This document shows, piece by piece, positions 17,582-26,430 of a DNA stretch of 64,000 nt. The stretch is from an uncultured Collinsella sp. (GTDB lineage: Bacteria; Actinomycetota; Coriobacteriia; Coriobacteriales; Coriobacteriaceae), in contig CANRSF010000001.1 in the NCBI GenBank assembly GCA_947642445.1, positions 62,001-126,000 on the forward strand. Reading direction: 5' to 3'. The translations under genes and the position numbers were made by a program. The notes beneath the pieces are model-generated. The model was not told the DNA's origin. It worked only from the letters and a program-made list of their open reading frames with translations, and made no database searches. Position 1 is the first letter of the stretch; each line of letters opens with the position of its first letter.

Positions 17582-19498
17582 CTAGGCGCGCTCCTCGATA
17601 GCACCGTTTCTATATGCATCGAGCAGCTGGCGCAGGTCCTGGATCTGGCTGCGGATCTTGACACCGGAATCGGTGTCGCTCACCATGCGGCGACGGTCTG
17701 CTTGGTCAAAACGATTGGTCTCGCTCTCGATGTCCACGTTGCGTGTGAGTGCCTCGGCAACCGTCGTAAAGGCCCGGTGCGACTTGAGGCGGCAGCCGCG
17801 CGAGCTCGAGATGAGCGTATAGCCGGCGATACCCGTCTTGGGATGGTAAGCGCGGCAGAAGCCGCCATCGATGACCAGCAGCTTGCCCTCGGCGCGGATG
17901 GGCTGCTCGCCCTTGGTGGTTTTAACGGGCGTGTGGCCGTTGATGATGTGGCCGGTCGGTGAACATGCCATGGGCGCGACACCAAACTCGCGCATGATGT
18001 CGTCGCAGACCGAGGGCGACTTGGTAAGCGTAAAGTACGGGTCCATCGGCTCGACCCAGGTGCTCTTATCGGCGATATAGGCGCGCTCAAAGGTGCGCAC
18101 CAGGCGTCCGCTGGCGGGTGAGTTAAAGCCAATCCACAGGTACCACATCCAGTCGAGAGCGTCGCGGTCGCCCACGCGCCAGGCGCGGCGGGCGATGTGG
18201 TCGCAAAAATCGAGATAATCGCGGCCAGCGTGCCAGGTGCCCAGGCATTTCATGCTGCTAAAGGTGCCGTCTTCGTTGAGTGGCACGCAGCCATGGAACA
18301 GCAGGTTGCCGTTGGCGACCTTGTATATCGAGCCGTGGGAATAGAGGAAATCGATATGGCGATGCAGGTGATCGGCGGTGATAAACTCGGACACGAGCTT
18401 GTCGATGATGTGCTGCTCCTCGGGCGTGAGCGTATAGGGGTCCGTCGGGTCGACGGTGGGGAAGTCGTTGGTCGTGAGCGGCCACACGCTGCCGTCGGCG
18501 AGCGTGACCGTGCCGGTGTCGTGGTCGATCTTGTCGAGTAACAGGCGGTCGGTCATATCGAACTCGGGGTGGCGCTGGATAATCTGGCCCTCGAGCTTAA
18601 AGAGCAGCACGTTGACGGCCTTGATCAGCGGGGTGATGGACTCACCGGCGGTGTAGGTGGCATCGGCAAAGGCGACAAGCTCACGCAGCGAGATGCCGTA
18701 GTCGTTCTCCAGGATCTCGTAGTTGTCGTAGCGTAGGTTGTTGCGCAGCACCGTGGCGATGCAGGCGGGCTCACCGGCCGCAGCGCCCATCCACAGCAGG
18801 TCGTGGTTGCCCCACTGGATGTCGAGCGAATGGTAGGTGAGCAGGCGGTCCATAATCTTGGCCGCGCCGCCGCCGCGGTCGAAGATGTCGCCCACCAGGT
18901 GCAGGTGGTCGACGGCCAGGCGCTTGATGAGCGAGGCGAGCGACTCGATAAAGTCGTCGGCGCTGGCGGTCTCCAGAATGGACTCCACGATGCGCTCGTG
19001 ATAGCGCACGCGATAGTTGTTCTCGTCCGGATGCGTGTGCAGCAGCTCGTCGATGATGTAGGCGTAATCGCGCGGGATGGCCTTGCGCACCTTGGAGCGC
19101 GTATAGCGGCTCGAAAGCGAGCGGGCGACCATGATGAGCTGGTCGAGCATGGTCTTGTACCAGGTGGGCGAGTCTTCGCGCCGGCTGCGGACCAGGTCGA
19201 TCTTCTCGCGCGGGTAGTAGATGAGCGTGCACAGCTCGCCCTTTTCGTCAAAGGAAAGCGTGTCGCCAAAAATCTCGTCGACATGTTCGCGCACGACGCC
19301 CGAGCAGTTGTTGAGGATGTGCATAAAGGCTTCGTACTCGCCATGCACGTCGCTCATAAAATGCTCGGTGCCTTTGGGCAGGTTGAGAATGGCCGAGAGA
19401 TTGATGATCTCGGTAAACGCGGATTGCTCGGTGGGAAATTGTTTCGACAGCAGACGCAGATACTTGAAGTCTTGCGGATTGCGATCGAATGCGACCAT
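17582..19498 (-). CDS. fbp: Fructose-1,6-bisphosphatase class III
   Basis: A 638-residue class III FBPase, the large calcineurin-like type common in Firmicutes and some actinobacteria. It hydrolyses fructose-1,6-bisphosphate to fructose-6-phosphate in gluconeogenesis. Metallophosphatase motifs are MSDVHGEYEAF near residue 48, LVGDIFDRGGGAAKIMDRL near 200, WGNHDLLW near 225 and the later GHTPVK and FCRAYH segments. The length fits the family (about 640). I start at the ATG at 19498, which has GGAAGGTG upstream; the frame extends 15 codons further but without a ribosome site. It lies divergent from degV. Confidence 0.95.
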   Translation of the reverse strand: MVAFDRNPQDFKYLRLLSKQFPTEQSAFTEIINLSAILNLPKGTEHFMSDVHGEYEAFMHILNNCSGVVREHVDEIFGDTLSFDEKGELCTLIYYPREKIDLVRSRREDSPTWYKTMLDQLIMVARSLSSRYTRSKVRKAIPRDYAYIIDELLHTHPDENNYRVRYHERIVESILETASADDFIESLASLIKRLAVDHLHLVGDIFDRGGGAAKIMDRLLTYHSLDIQWGNHDLLWMGAAAGEPACIATVLRNNLRYDNYEILENDYGISLRELVAFADATYTAGESITPLIKAVNVLLFKLEGQIIQRHPEFDMTDRLLLDKIDHDTGTVTLADGSVWPLTTNDFPTVDPTDPYTLTPEEQHIIDKLVSEFITADHLHRHIDFLYSHGSIYKVANGNLLFHGCVPLNEDGTFSSMKCLGTWHAGRDYLDFCDHIARRAWRVGDRDALDWMWYLWIGFNSPASGRLVRTFERAYIADKSTWVEPMDPYFTLTKSPSVCDDIMREFGVAPMACSPTGHIINGHTPVKTTKGEQPIRAEGKLLVIDGGFCRAYHPKTGIAGYTLISSSRGCRLKSHRAFTTVAEALTRNVDIESETNRFDQADRRRMVSDTDSGVKIRSQIQDLRQLLDAYRNGAIEERA

Positions 19499-19715
19499 GA
19501 AACACCTTCCGATGGGGTTGGTAAAACTGATAAACAGCGTCAAACGTTTATCAGTATGCGCCGCTTTTGTTTCGATTGGGGGTGGGAGGTCGAATTGTTG
19601 GCCGAACGGTTTGGTAAATCGATTTAGTTGAGGTAGATATGGCGGTTGGGTGGAGACGTAGGGTCGTTTTTACAGACACATGCCTCCGGGATCGATAGAG
19701 ATGATAACGGTAAAG

Positions 19716-19756
19716 ATGTTCACTACTTTTGGCTCTATTTGGTAAATAGTGGACAT
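19716..19756. promoter_or_regulatory. Imperfect inverted repeat upstream of degV
   Basis: Arms ATGTTCACTACTTT and TAAATAGTGGACAT match at 11 of 14 positions around a 13-nt centre. The site is 60-100 nt before degV and may be an operator; the regulator is unknown. Confidence 0.3.
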
Positions 19757-19816
19757 TTGTACCGTATTTAAGTTTGCTGTGCGATAATTTTCATAGCAAT
19801 ACGTAAGGAGCTTCAT

Positions 19817-20707
19817 ATGAGTGATTTTGTCCTGACCTGTGAATCTGCCGCCGACCGAACTCGGGAGTTCTTTGAATCGCGCAATATTCCCGTCGCGTAT
19901 TTTCATTACGAGATCGACGATGTTGTCTATATGGACGATCTGTATCAGTCGATTACGCCGGACGAGTTTTTTGCCCAGATTGCCGCAGGCGCCATGCCCA
20001 AGACGTCTCAGGTGAGCGTGGGCGAGTACGAGGAGTTTTTGGAGCCGTTTGTTGCCGAGGGTAAAGACGTGCTGCACCTGACGTTGTCGTCGGGTATTTC
20101 GGGCACGTATGGATCGGCCTGCGTTGCGGCGCAGATGCTCGCAGATCGCTATCCCCAGGGCGGCAAGGTGCGCGTCATCGATTCGCTGGGGGCGTCTTCG
20201 GGCTTTGGCCTGTTGCTGGAATATGCCGCCGATGTGCGCGATAGCGGGGCTTCACTCGACGAGACGGCTGCTTGGATCGAGGAGCACAAGCTCAACCTGC
20301 ACCACTGGTTCTTCTCGACCGATCTGTCGAGCTACCTGCGCGGCGGTCGCATTTCGGCTGCGAGCGCGATTATCGGCACGGCGCTCAAGATTTGCCCGCT
20401 TATGACGGTCGATTGCGAAGGTGGGCTGTCGCCACGTGAGAAGATTCGCACTAAGAAGCGCGCGATTTCCGAGATGGCTAAGACCATGATGGCACACGTG
20501 CAGGACGGTGCGGATTATTCGGGTAAGTGCATCATGTCACACTCGGCGTGCCGCGAGGATGCCGAGGCAGTTGCGGCGCTGATTGAGGAACAGGTTCCGC
20601 AGCTCAAAGGCAAGATTGAGATCAACAATATCGGTGCTCTGATCGGTTCGCACACCGGACCTGGTACGGTGGCGCTCTTCTTTATGGGCGACAAGCGCGT
20701 GGATTAG
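19817..20707 (+). CDS. DegV family fatty-acid-binding protein 1
   Basis: A 296-residue DegV (FakB-like) protein. It shows the usual early TCESAAD segment, the ligand-pocket KTSQVSVGEY block near residue 62, the LSSGISGTYGSA loop near 93, the RVIDSL stretch near 124 and the late SHTGPGTVALFF segment. FakB proteins bind a fatty acid for phosphorylation by FakA, feeding membrane lipid synthesis. No fakA is in the window, and the substrate preference cannot be read from sequence. The ATG has AAGGAG 6 nt upstream. A second, distantly related DegV lies at 38470-39330. Confidence 0.9.
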   Translation: MSDFVLTCESAADRTREFFESRNIPVAYFHYEIDDVVYMDDLYQSITPDEFFAQIAAGAMPKTSQVSVGEYEEFLEPFVAEGKDVLHLTLSSGISGTYGSACVAAQMLADRYPQGGKVRVIDSLGASSGFGLLLEYAADVRDSGASLDETAAWIEEHKLNLHHWFFSTDLSSYLRGGRISAASAIIGTALKICPLMTVDCEGGLSPREKIRTKKRAISEMAKTMMAHVQDGADYSGKCIMSHSACREDAEAVAALIEEQVPQLKGKIEINNIGALIGSHTGPGTVALFFMGDKRVD

Positions 20708-20748
20708 TTTGCCCCATCACATCGCTGCATGATTGCTCAAACGAAAAC

Positions 20749-20776
20749 GGCCCGCCTCACGTTTGTGGGGCGGGCC
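20749..20776. terminator. Bidirectional terminator between convergent genes
   Basis: Hairpin GGCCCGCC / GGCGGGCC. The minus-strand side runs into GTTTTCGTTT and the plus-strand side into AAGATGTTTT, serving both the degV gene and the 20788-21879 gene. Confidence 0.6.
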
Positions 20777-20787
20777 AAGATGTTTTG

Positions 20788-21879
20788 CTAGCGTTTCTTT
20801 CCGCGGAAGAAGAAGCCGTGCAGCGAGGGCTTGAGTCCACGGTTGGCGCGACGCTCCTCGATATGATCGTGGATCGAAGCAACGCGCTCGATGACTTCGT
20901 CGGGAATCGGCACGTCGGGATTCATGTTCTCGACCTGACTGACCTCGGCGGCGGCAACCTGGTCGATAATGGGCACATCGTCGTGCGAGATGACGGGCGT
21001 GGCGTCTTCCTTCATCTTGCGGTAGCGCTGCATCATGTCGGTCTGCAGCTGCTGGGCCGAAGGCGGCGTCCAAATGATGGCGTTGGCACCGGCGGCGATG
21101 GTTTCACGAATGCTCTCGGGCGTCTTGCCGCCCGGTGCGATGAGCGGCAGGTTGGGATAGTGCTCGCGCAGCTCGCGCAGGACCTGTGGCGTGTTCTTGC
21201 CGGCCGCGATGTTAAGAATCTTGGCGCCCGCGCGCACCTTTGCGTGAGCATCGTCGTCGCAACGTACGACCGTGGCGATGACGGGGATGTCGGCGATGTT
21301 GGTGATGTGCTCGACCATCTCGGCGGTGGCGGGGGAGTTGACCACACAGCCCGCCGCGCCCTGCATCTCGGAGACGGCTGCCATCTGAACGGAGCGCTTG
21401 CCGGTGGTGGTGCCACCGCCCACGCCTACGAAGACCGGGCACTCGGCGACGGTCAGCAGCGCCTGCGTAATGGCGGGCTGCGGCGTGAAGGGGTAAACGG
21501 CATAGACGGCATCGGCGTTGGAGTTGCGGATGACCGCGACGTCGGTGGTGTAGATGAGCGATTTGATACGACGGCCGAAGAGCGTGAAGCCGCTGGCCTC
21601 CTCAATCTCGTCAGGCATGCGAAGGGCCGCCTTGCGCAGGCGCCCGTCGATGGGCAGCGGCTCCATGGGGAGCAGTCCGTTGGGGGTCACGGCTACCTGG
21701 GGCTCGGTGAACTCGTCTGCGAGCTCGACCTCGGAGAAATCGACCGAGGCGACGATGTCTTCGTGAACCTCGGCGGGCACATCGATGGGAGCTTGGTCGT
21801 TTGCTGCGGCAGGCGTGTCGAAGGAGCTGGTGCCGACGAAGGCGTCGACGCGCTCATTTAGATCGTTGAGGGTATCCAT
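20788..21879 (-). CDS. TIM-barrel-like protein of unknown function
   Basis: A 363-residue cytoplasmic protein. The first 80 residues are acidic and poorly structured. The core has repeated strand-helix units ending in family-like loops: VFVGVGGGTTTGKRSV near residue 148, GCVVNSPATAEMVEHI, PVIATVVR, AKILNIAAGKNTPQVL and LIAPGGKTPESIRE with AGANAIIW. That order resembles a phosphate-binding beta/alpha barrel, as in indole-glycerol-phosphate or thiamine-phosphate synthases, but I cannot name a reaction. The tail is basic (RRANRGLKPSLHGFFFRGKKR begins 20 residues from the end). It is a single gene with no operon partner. Confidence 0.65.
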   Translation of the reverse strand: MDTLNDLNERVDAFVGTSSFDTPAAANDQAPIDVPAEVHEDIVASVDFSEVELADEFTEPQVAVTPNGLLPMEPLPIDGRLRKAALRMPDEIEEASGFTLFGRRIKSLIYTTDVAVIRNSNADAVYAVYPFTPQPAITQALLTVAECPVFVGVGGGTTTGKRSVQMAAVSEMQGAAGCVVNSPATAEMVEHITNIADIPVIATVVRCDDDAHAKVRAGAKILNIAAGKNTPQVLRELREHYPNLPLIAPGGKTPESIRETIAAGANAIIWTPPSAQQLQTDMMQRYRKMKEDATPVISHDDVPIIDQVAAAEVSQVENMNPDVPIPDEVIERVASIHDHIEERRANRGLKPSLHGFFFRGKKR

Positions 21880-22069
21880 GGAAGCTCGATTCTATGTGAT
21901 GACGGCCGGCGCGATGCAGCCGGAATTGCGAATGCTAAATCGTTTGACGAGTTGATTTTTCCCCGCCGCGTCCTCCGTTAGACCGAAGGGCGGCGAACGT
22001 GAAGGAGCTGTGGTGGCGGGGATCGAGGTGCTATCTTGAAAGTCCCGTTTAAAAGAGAGGTGACGCGGT

Positions 22070-22240
22070 ATGGAATTTTCGGCAATGTTGGGCTCGATTG
22101 GCCTATGCGTGGGCGCAATCGTAGCCGCCGCGGTCATCTACTTTGTGGTTACGGCCATTAAAGGCAAAAGGGCCGAACGCAAGGAGCGCGCGATGCTTAA
22201 ACAGCATCGCGACCAGCAGGGCAAACGCGCACGGAGATAG
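22070..22240 (+). CDS. Small single-pass membrane protein (56 residues)
   Basis: An ATG at 22070, with GAGAGG about 9 nt upstream, opens a 56-codon frame. The first half is hydrophobic (SIGLCVGAIVAAAVIYFVV), the second half very basic (KGKRAERKERAML, ending GKRARR). This is the shape of a small bitopic membrane protein with a cytoplasmic positive tail. No family is recognised. It stands alone between two minus-strand genes. The codon pattern is like that of its neighbours, which supports it being real. Confidence 0.6.
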   Translation: MEFSAMLGSIGLCVGAIVAAAVIYFVVTAIKGKRAERKERAMLKQHRDQQGKRARR

Positions 22241-22264
22241 CTTGTTGAGTTTTGGATCCGTGCG

Positions 22265-23368
22265 CTAGCTGCGTTTTCGGATCAGGGCAATGTAGAAGCC
22301 CTCAAATTCGCGGCTGGGCGGAATGGTGAGCGTGCCGGGCAGGCCGTTGGCGATGGCCGATACCTGACCCGCGGCGATTGCCTCGGTGAGAGCGTTGGAC
22401 TCGATGCGCGGCTCTTCACCGGCATCCTGGGCGCGACGCGCTTCGCTTTCGCTTGGCGTGCCGTCGAGGGGGATGAGCTCGCAGTCCATATGCTTGTCGA
22501 GGGCCTCTTGCAGGGCGTCCTCGTTTTCCTGCGGCAAGATCGAACAAGTCGAATAGACGAGCGTGCCGCCCGGTTTGAGGGCTCCCATGGCGCGGTCCAG
22601 AAGCGCACGCTGCGAGCGGGCGCATTTGACGAGCAGTTGCTCGGTCAGGCCCCGCAGGCTTTTCTCGTTGCCGCTGATGACGGTGCCCGTGCCGGTGCAG
22701 GGAGCGTCGAGCAGGATGCGGTCAAAGCGGAAGAACTCGTCGAGCTCGCGTGCGTCGGTGCGCATGACGGGCACGTTTTTGGCACCTTGGCGGTGCAGGT
22801 TGGCTTCGAGTTTCTCGGCGCGGGGAATGCTCATCTCGCAGGCGGTAAGGTGCGCCTGCCCCTGCGTGAGGGCGGCGATCTGCGTCGTCTTGCCGCCAGG
22901 GGCTGCGCACATGTCCAGGATGTCCTCGCCTGCCTGAGTGCCCAGGACCAGCGGCGGCATCATGGACGACAGGCTCTGCAGGTAGATCTTGCCGTCGCGG
23001 TAGATGTCGAGATCCCACAGATCGGAAACCTGGGCCTCGGGCAGGATGAAGGCGTCTGGGTACCAGGTGACGGGGTTGTGGGCGATGCCGGCGGCATCGA
23101 GCGCCGCAGCGATGTCCTCGGCGGTTGCCTTGAGCGTGTTGGCGCGCAGCGTGACCGGGCGTGTGGCCGCGGCGCCGAAACCCTCGATCATGAGCTCGGC
23201 ATCGGCGGGCGCATAGGCGCCGGCGACCGTGTCGACCATAAAGCGCGGCAGGTCGGCGGCGGAGTGTTGGGCGGCAAGCTGGTCGGAAAGCTCGGTGGCG
23301 GCAAACTGCCTGAGCTTGAGCTCGGGCTTAACCTGCTTTTTCTGCTTACGACGACGCGGCTTGGACAT
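22265..23368 (-). CDS. RNA m5C methyltransferase, RsmB/RsmF (NOL1/NOP2/Sun) family
   Basis: A 367-residue SAM-dependent methyltransferase that should make 5-methylcytosine in rRNA. The SAM site is DMCAAPGGKTTQIAAL near residue 152; the motif IV cysteine is in LLDAPCTGTGTV near 220 and the catalytic motif VI cysteine in LVYSTCSILPQENE near 272. The lysine-rich N-terminus (SKPRRRKQKKQVKPEL) is likely RNA-binding. There is no NusB-like domain, so it is closer to RsmF than RsmB, but the target cytosine is not certain. The ATG at 23368 has GGAGAG upstream. It faces the small membrane protein gene tail to tail. Confidence 0.88.
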   Translation of the reverse strand: MSKPRRRKQKKQVKPELKLRQFAATELSDQLAAQHSAADLPRFMVDTVAGAYAPADAELMIEGFGAAATRPVTLRANTLKATAEDIAAALDAAGIAHNPVTWYPDAFILPEAQVSDLWDLDIYRDGKIYLQSLSSMMPPLVLGTQAGEDILDMCAAPGGKTTQIAALTQGQAHLTACEMSIPRAEKLEANLHRQGAKNVPVMRTDARELDEFFRFDRILLDAPCTGTGTVISGNEKSLRGLTEQLLVKCARSQRALLDRAMGALKPGGTLVYSTCSILPQENEDALQEALDKHMDCELIPLDGTPSESEARRAQDAGEEPRIESNALTEAIAAGQVSAIANGLPGTLTIPPSREFEGFYIALIRKRS

Positions 23369-23387
23369 CCGTCTCTCCTTCCACCTA

Positions 23388-23496
23388 AATGATTATTCTG
23401 GGACGGGGATTAAAAAATCATTTAATCCCCGTCCCAAAAAGACTACTTTGCGGCGCCCGGGAATGATTTTTTAATCCCCGTCCCAGAATAATCATT
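23388..23496. repeat. Nested palindrome with 35-bp perfect arms
   Basis: Arms 23388-23422 and 23462-23496 are perfect inverted copies of a 35-mer starting AATGATTATTCTGGGACGGG. Inside the left arm a second, shorter hairpin (GGGACGGGGATTAAA at 23400-23414 with its complement at 23421-23435) competes for the same bases, so GGGACGGGG occurs three times in alternating orientation. It sits between the 3' end of the MetRS-like gene and the start of the methyltransferase gene. Confidence 0.7.
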
Positions 23497-23516
23497 CCCG
23501 GGCGCGTTGCGGTTGC

Positions 23517-25667
23517 CTAGTACTGGCTCTCGTGCTTGCTGAAGAAGTCGAAGCGCGGGGGCAGCGGCTTTACGCGGTGCTCGCCGGGCTTCTCGCCCAA
23601 GCTCTCCACAAACTCATCCGTGGAGGCGAAGATGTTATCCCAGCTAAAGAAGGCGACCGGATCGACGTCGAAGTACTCGCAGATGAGCTCGCAGCCGGCA
23701 GGGACGATGCCGTGCATGAGCACGGTCGCCACGCGCAGCTCGGTAAAGGCGTCGACGAGGGCCTGCGTCATTGCGGCATTGGCCGGCTCGCCCTCGAGCT
23801 TGTTGGCGGCCTTGGAGGCATCGCTCCAGCGCTTGTTGGCGGCACGCAGGTAGTCGTCGCACACGGCGAGCGCGCGGTGCGTCTCGAACTTGTACATGGC
23901 CTGCTCAAAGGCAAGGGCGGCCTGCTCGGCGGCCTCGACCACGGTGTCAGAAGCTGCGCCGGCGGGGATGCAGCCGTTGCGGTAGGGGCTCTCGTCGCCC
24001 TCCTTGACGGCGACGCCGTAGAAGCAGCTGCGGGCCAGGCGGTTGAACACGCCGGTCAAAAGGGCGCTCTCCTTAAGGGCCGGATCGATGACGCGCTTGT
24101 CGTCGCAGGCGCGCACCTCGTTGCCGTCCTTGTCTTTGCCGGTCACGCGGGTGTCGTATGCCTTGGGGCTAAAGCTCACCGGCTTTTCGGACAGGCCGAG
24201 CGACAGCCAGTGCGCGCGCATCTGCTCGCAGGTGTAGTGGTTGAGCAGGTCGTCTGCCGGCGGGGGAGGCGTCTGCGAGGACGAGCTGGCCTTTTTGCCC
24301 ATGTAGAGCAGGTGGTAGCAGGCGCTGACGGTGCTCTGCGTGAGGTCCCAGCCCAGGGCCTCCCACATGGCGGTCTGCGCGATGCAGTAGAAGTAGATGT
24401 TGTCCTGGCCGATGAACTGGTAGATCTGTGCGTCGTCAGAGCACCACCAGTCGCGCCAGTCGAGTGAGCTGTGTTGGTAGGTGGGCGCGGGCACCTGCGT
24501 GGAGTCGGCAGCGGGCTCGCCCATGAGGGCGGCATCCTGGGCGGCGACGCCCTCGGTCACGCCGGCGGCCTTGGCATCGCGCGCGAGCACGGTACGCGTA
24601 TAGCTGATGGGCGCCCACAGGCTCTCGGGCCAGCACCAGCAGGTGACGTCGGTCACGCCGTCGACCTCGGGCACCGGAACGCCCCAGTCGATGTTGCCGG
24701 TGATGCGGAAGGGCACGAGCGCCTTGCCGCTGCGGAAGCGCACGCCGCCGTTGGCGAGCACCGCGTGGGCGTCGTCGCGCTCCTTCCAGCTGGGGAAGGT
24801 GACGGTAAAGCTGCTCTTGTTGCCCTCGGGCTCCAGCACGGTGTGCTCGGGCAGCTGGTCCTCGACGGCGTCGAAGGCCTCGCGGAACTTGTTCTGGATG
24901 TAGAGCTGAGCCGGCAGCAGCCACTCCTCCATAGTCTTGGAGACCACGGAGCGAACCTGCGGGTTCTGGGCGAGCTTGGCGGTATAGGTCTTCATAAAGT
25001 CGAGGTAGGCCGGCAGGTCGAAGTAGAGGTTGTCGACCGGGCGCAGCTCGGGCACTTCGCCGGTGAGCTGGCTCTTGGGCGCGATGAGCTCCTCGGGCTC
25101 AAACTGGTGGCCCAGGTCGCACTCGTCGGCATAGGCCTTCTCGGATTTGCAGCCCTGGATGGGGCAGCGGCCGATCACCTGACGGCCGTTGAGGAACGTG
25201 CCGGCCTTGGCGTCGTAGAACTGCAGCGTGGAGCGCTTGGAGATGGTGCCCTGCTCGTGCAGGCGCTTGATAATCTCCGCGGTCACCTCGTTGTGAATCT
25301 GCGCAGCCGGCTCAAGGCCCGAGCCGCCGTAGATGTCGCAGCTGATGTTGTAGTTGTTGAGGGTCGCGGCCTGGCGGGAGTGGTTGGACTCGACATACTC
25401 GCTAATGGACTTGTCGTAGCCCTCGCTCTCCTTGAGCTTGCGGTAGCTCTCCATGATGGGCGAGCCGTAGCAGTCGGTGCCCGAGGTGAAGATGACGTTC
25501 TCGCGGCCCAGACGGTCGCGCAGGAAGCGGGCGAAGAAGTCGGCCGGGACAAAGACGCCGCCAACGTGGCCAAAGTGAAGGCCCTTGTTGCCATAGGGCT
25601 CGCCGGCGGTAACGATGGCGCGGCGCGGCCAGCTGGGACGGTCGTTCATGGAGTATTTGGATGCCAT
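23517..25667 (-). CDS. Divergent methionyl-tRNA-synthetase-like class I protein
   Basis: A 716-residue class I aminoacyl-tRNA-synthetase-like protein. The HIGH signature is GLHFGHVGG near residue 30, followed by FTSGTDCYGSPIMESY, as in MetRS. A zinc-knuckle-like segment GRCPIQGCKSEKAYADECDL lies near 170. The KMSKS position reads YMGKKASSSSQT (nt 24275-24305), so the second lysine is lost. A tryptophan-rich CWCWPESLWAPISY stretch precedes it. Core layout and length resemble MetRS with a C-terminal helical domain. It may be an unusual MetRS, a paralogue beside a normal metG elsewhere, or a repurposed ligase. I start at the ATG at 25667 with AAGGAG upstream. Confidence 0.75.
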   Translation of the reverse strand: MASKYSMNDRPSWPRRAIVTAGEPYGNKGLHFGHVGGVFVPADFFARFLRDRLGRENVIFTSGTDCYGSPIMESYRKLKESEGYDKSISEYVESNHSRQAATLNNYNISCDIYGGSGLEPAAQIHNEVTAEIIKRLHEQGTISKRSTLQFYDAKAGTFLNGRQVIGRCPIQGCKSEKAYADECDLGHQFEPEELIAPKSQLTGEVPELRPVDNLYFDLPAYLDFMKTYTAKLAQNPQVRSVVSKTMEEWLLPAQLYIQNKFREAFDAVEDQLPEHTVLEPEGNKSSFTVTFPSWKERDDAHAVLANGGVRFRSGKALVPFRITGNIDWGVPVPEVDGVTDVTCWCWPESLWAPISYTRTVLARDAKAAGVTEGVAAQDAALMGEPAADSTQVPAPTYQHSSLDWRDWWCSDDAQIYQFIGQDNIYFYCIAQTAMWEALGWDLTQSTVSACYHLLYMGKKASSSSQTPPPPADDLLNHYTCEQMRAHWLSLGLSEKPVSFSPKAYDTRVTGKDKDGNEVRACDDKRVIDPALKESALLTGVFNRLARSCFYGVAVKEGDESPYRNGCIPAGAASDTVVEAAEQAALAFEQAMYKFETHRALAVCDDYLRAANKRWSDASKAANKLEGEPANAAMTQALVDAFTELRVATVLMHGIVPAGCELICEYFDVDPVAFFSWDNIFASTDEFVESLGEKPGEHRVKPLPPRFDFFSKHESQY

Positions 25668-25799
25668 GGGACTCCTTCGCATATGGAGAGGGCGCGGCCG
25701 GGCGCGGGGCTCGGCGGCGCGGTGGTCAATTCGTGCATATCGTTCGACATTATCGCACATGCGGGCGGGTGCGTGGCAGGGGCGCTATCCTAAGATGCT

Positions 25800-26369
25800 A
25801 TGAATGAGATTTCCAACATACATGCGTTTGAGGACGAGGATTTTCTGCACGCCTGCTTTGTGTGGGGGATGGCCGTGATCGCGGTGTTTGCCGTGTGTCT
25901 GGTGCCGGTGTTTATGCTGCTGGGCGGGCCTGCGGACTTGGACGCGGCTGAGGCGGGCGGCTGGATGGCTGTCGTGGGCTGGATAGTCGGCTTGGCTGCG
26001 GTCTCAATGGCATCGTTTGCCGTGCACGAGCTGGTGCATGCGGTGTTTTTTAAGCTGCTGGCGCCTGCGGGCGCGCAGGTGACCTTTGGGGCGAATCGCG
26101 AGACGGCGATGATCTATGCCTGCGCCGAGGGCGTTGTGTATTCGCGCCGGCGGTACATGGCGGTTTGCCTGGCGCCGACGGTTGTTGTGACGACAGCATT
26201 TGCCCTGGGGTTTGCGTTCTCGGACTATCCGCTGCTGTGCTACCTGGCGGCTGGTCTGCACTTGTCGGGCTGTGTGGGTGATTGGTATTACGTGCGGACC
26301 ATTCTGCGCGACCGCCGTATCGTCGCCTGCGAGGATACGTCCTTTGGCGTGCGCTTTTTCGCAAAGTAG
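25800..26369 (+). CDS. DUF3267 membrane protein, putative zinc metalloprotease
   Basis: A 189-residue integral membrane protein with four or so hydrophobic helices (about 20-42, 53-75, 120-143, 145-160). Within the second helix is VHELVHAVFF, an HExxH zinc motif (residues about 79-83), as in DUF3267 proteins, which are thought to be membrane zincins. A substrate is not known. The ribosome site is weak. It lies divergent from the MetRS-like gene with 132 bp between them, and upstream of queH. Confidence 0.75.
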   Translation: MNEISNIHAFEDEDFLHACFVWGMAVIAVFAVCLVPVFMLLGGPADLDAAEAGGWMAVVGWIVGLAAVSMASFAVHELVHAVFFKLLAPAGAQVTFGANRETAMIYACAEGVVYSRRRYMAVCLAPTVVVTTAFALGFAFSDYPLLCYLAAGLHLSGCVGDWYYVRTILRDRRIVACEDTSFGVRFFAK

Positions 26370-26430
26370 TCTTTTTGGGACGGGGCTATTTTAGCTGCCA
26401 TGATGTCGGGGTGAGTTTTCTGGGACGGGG

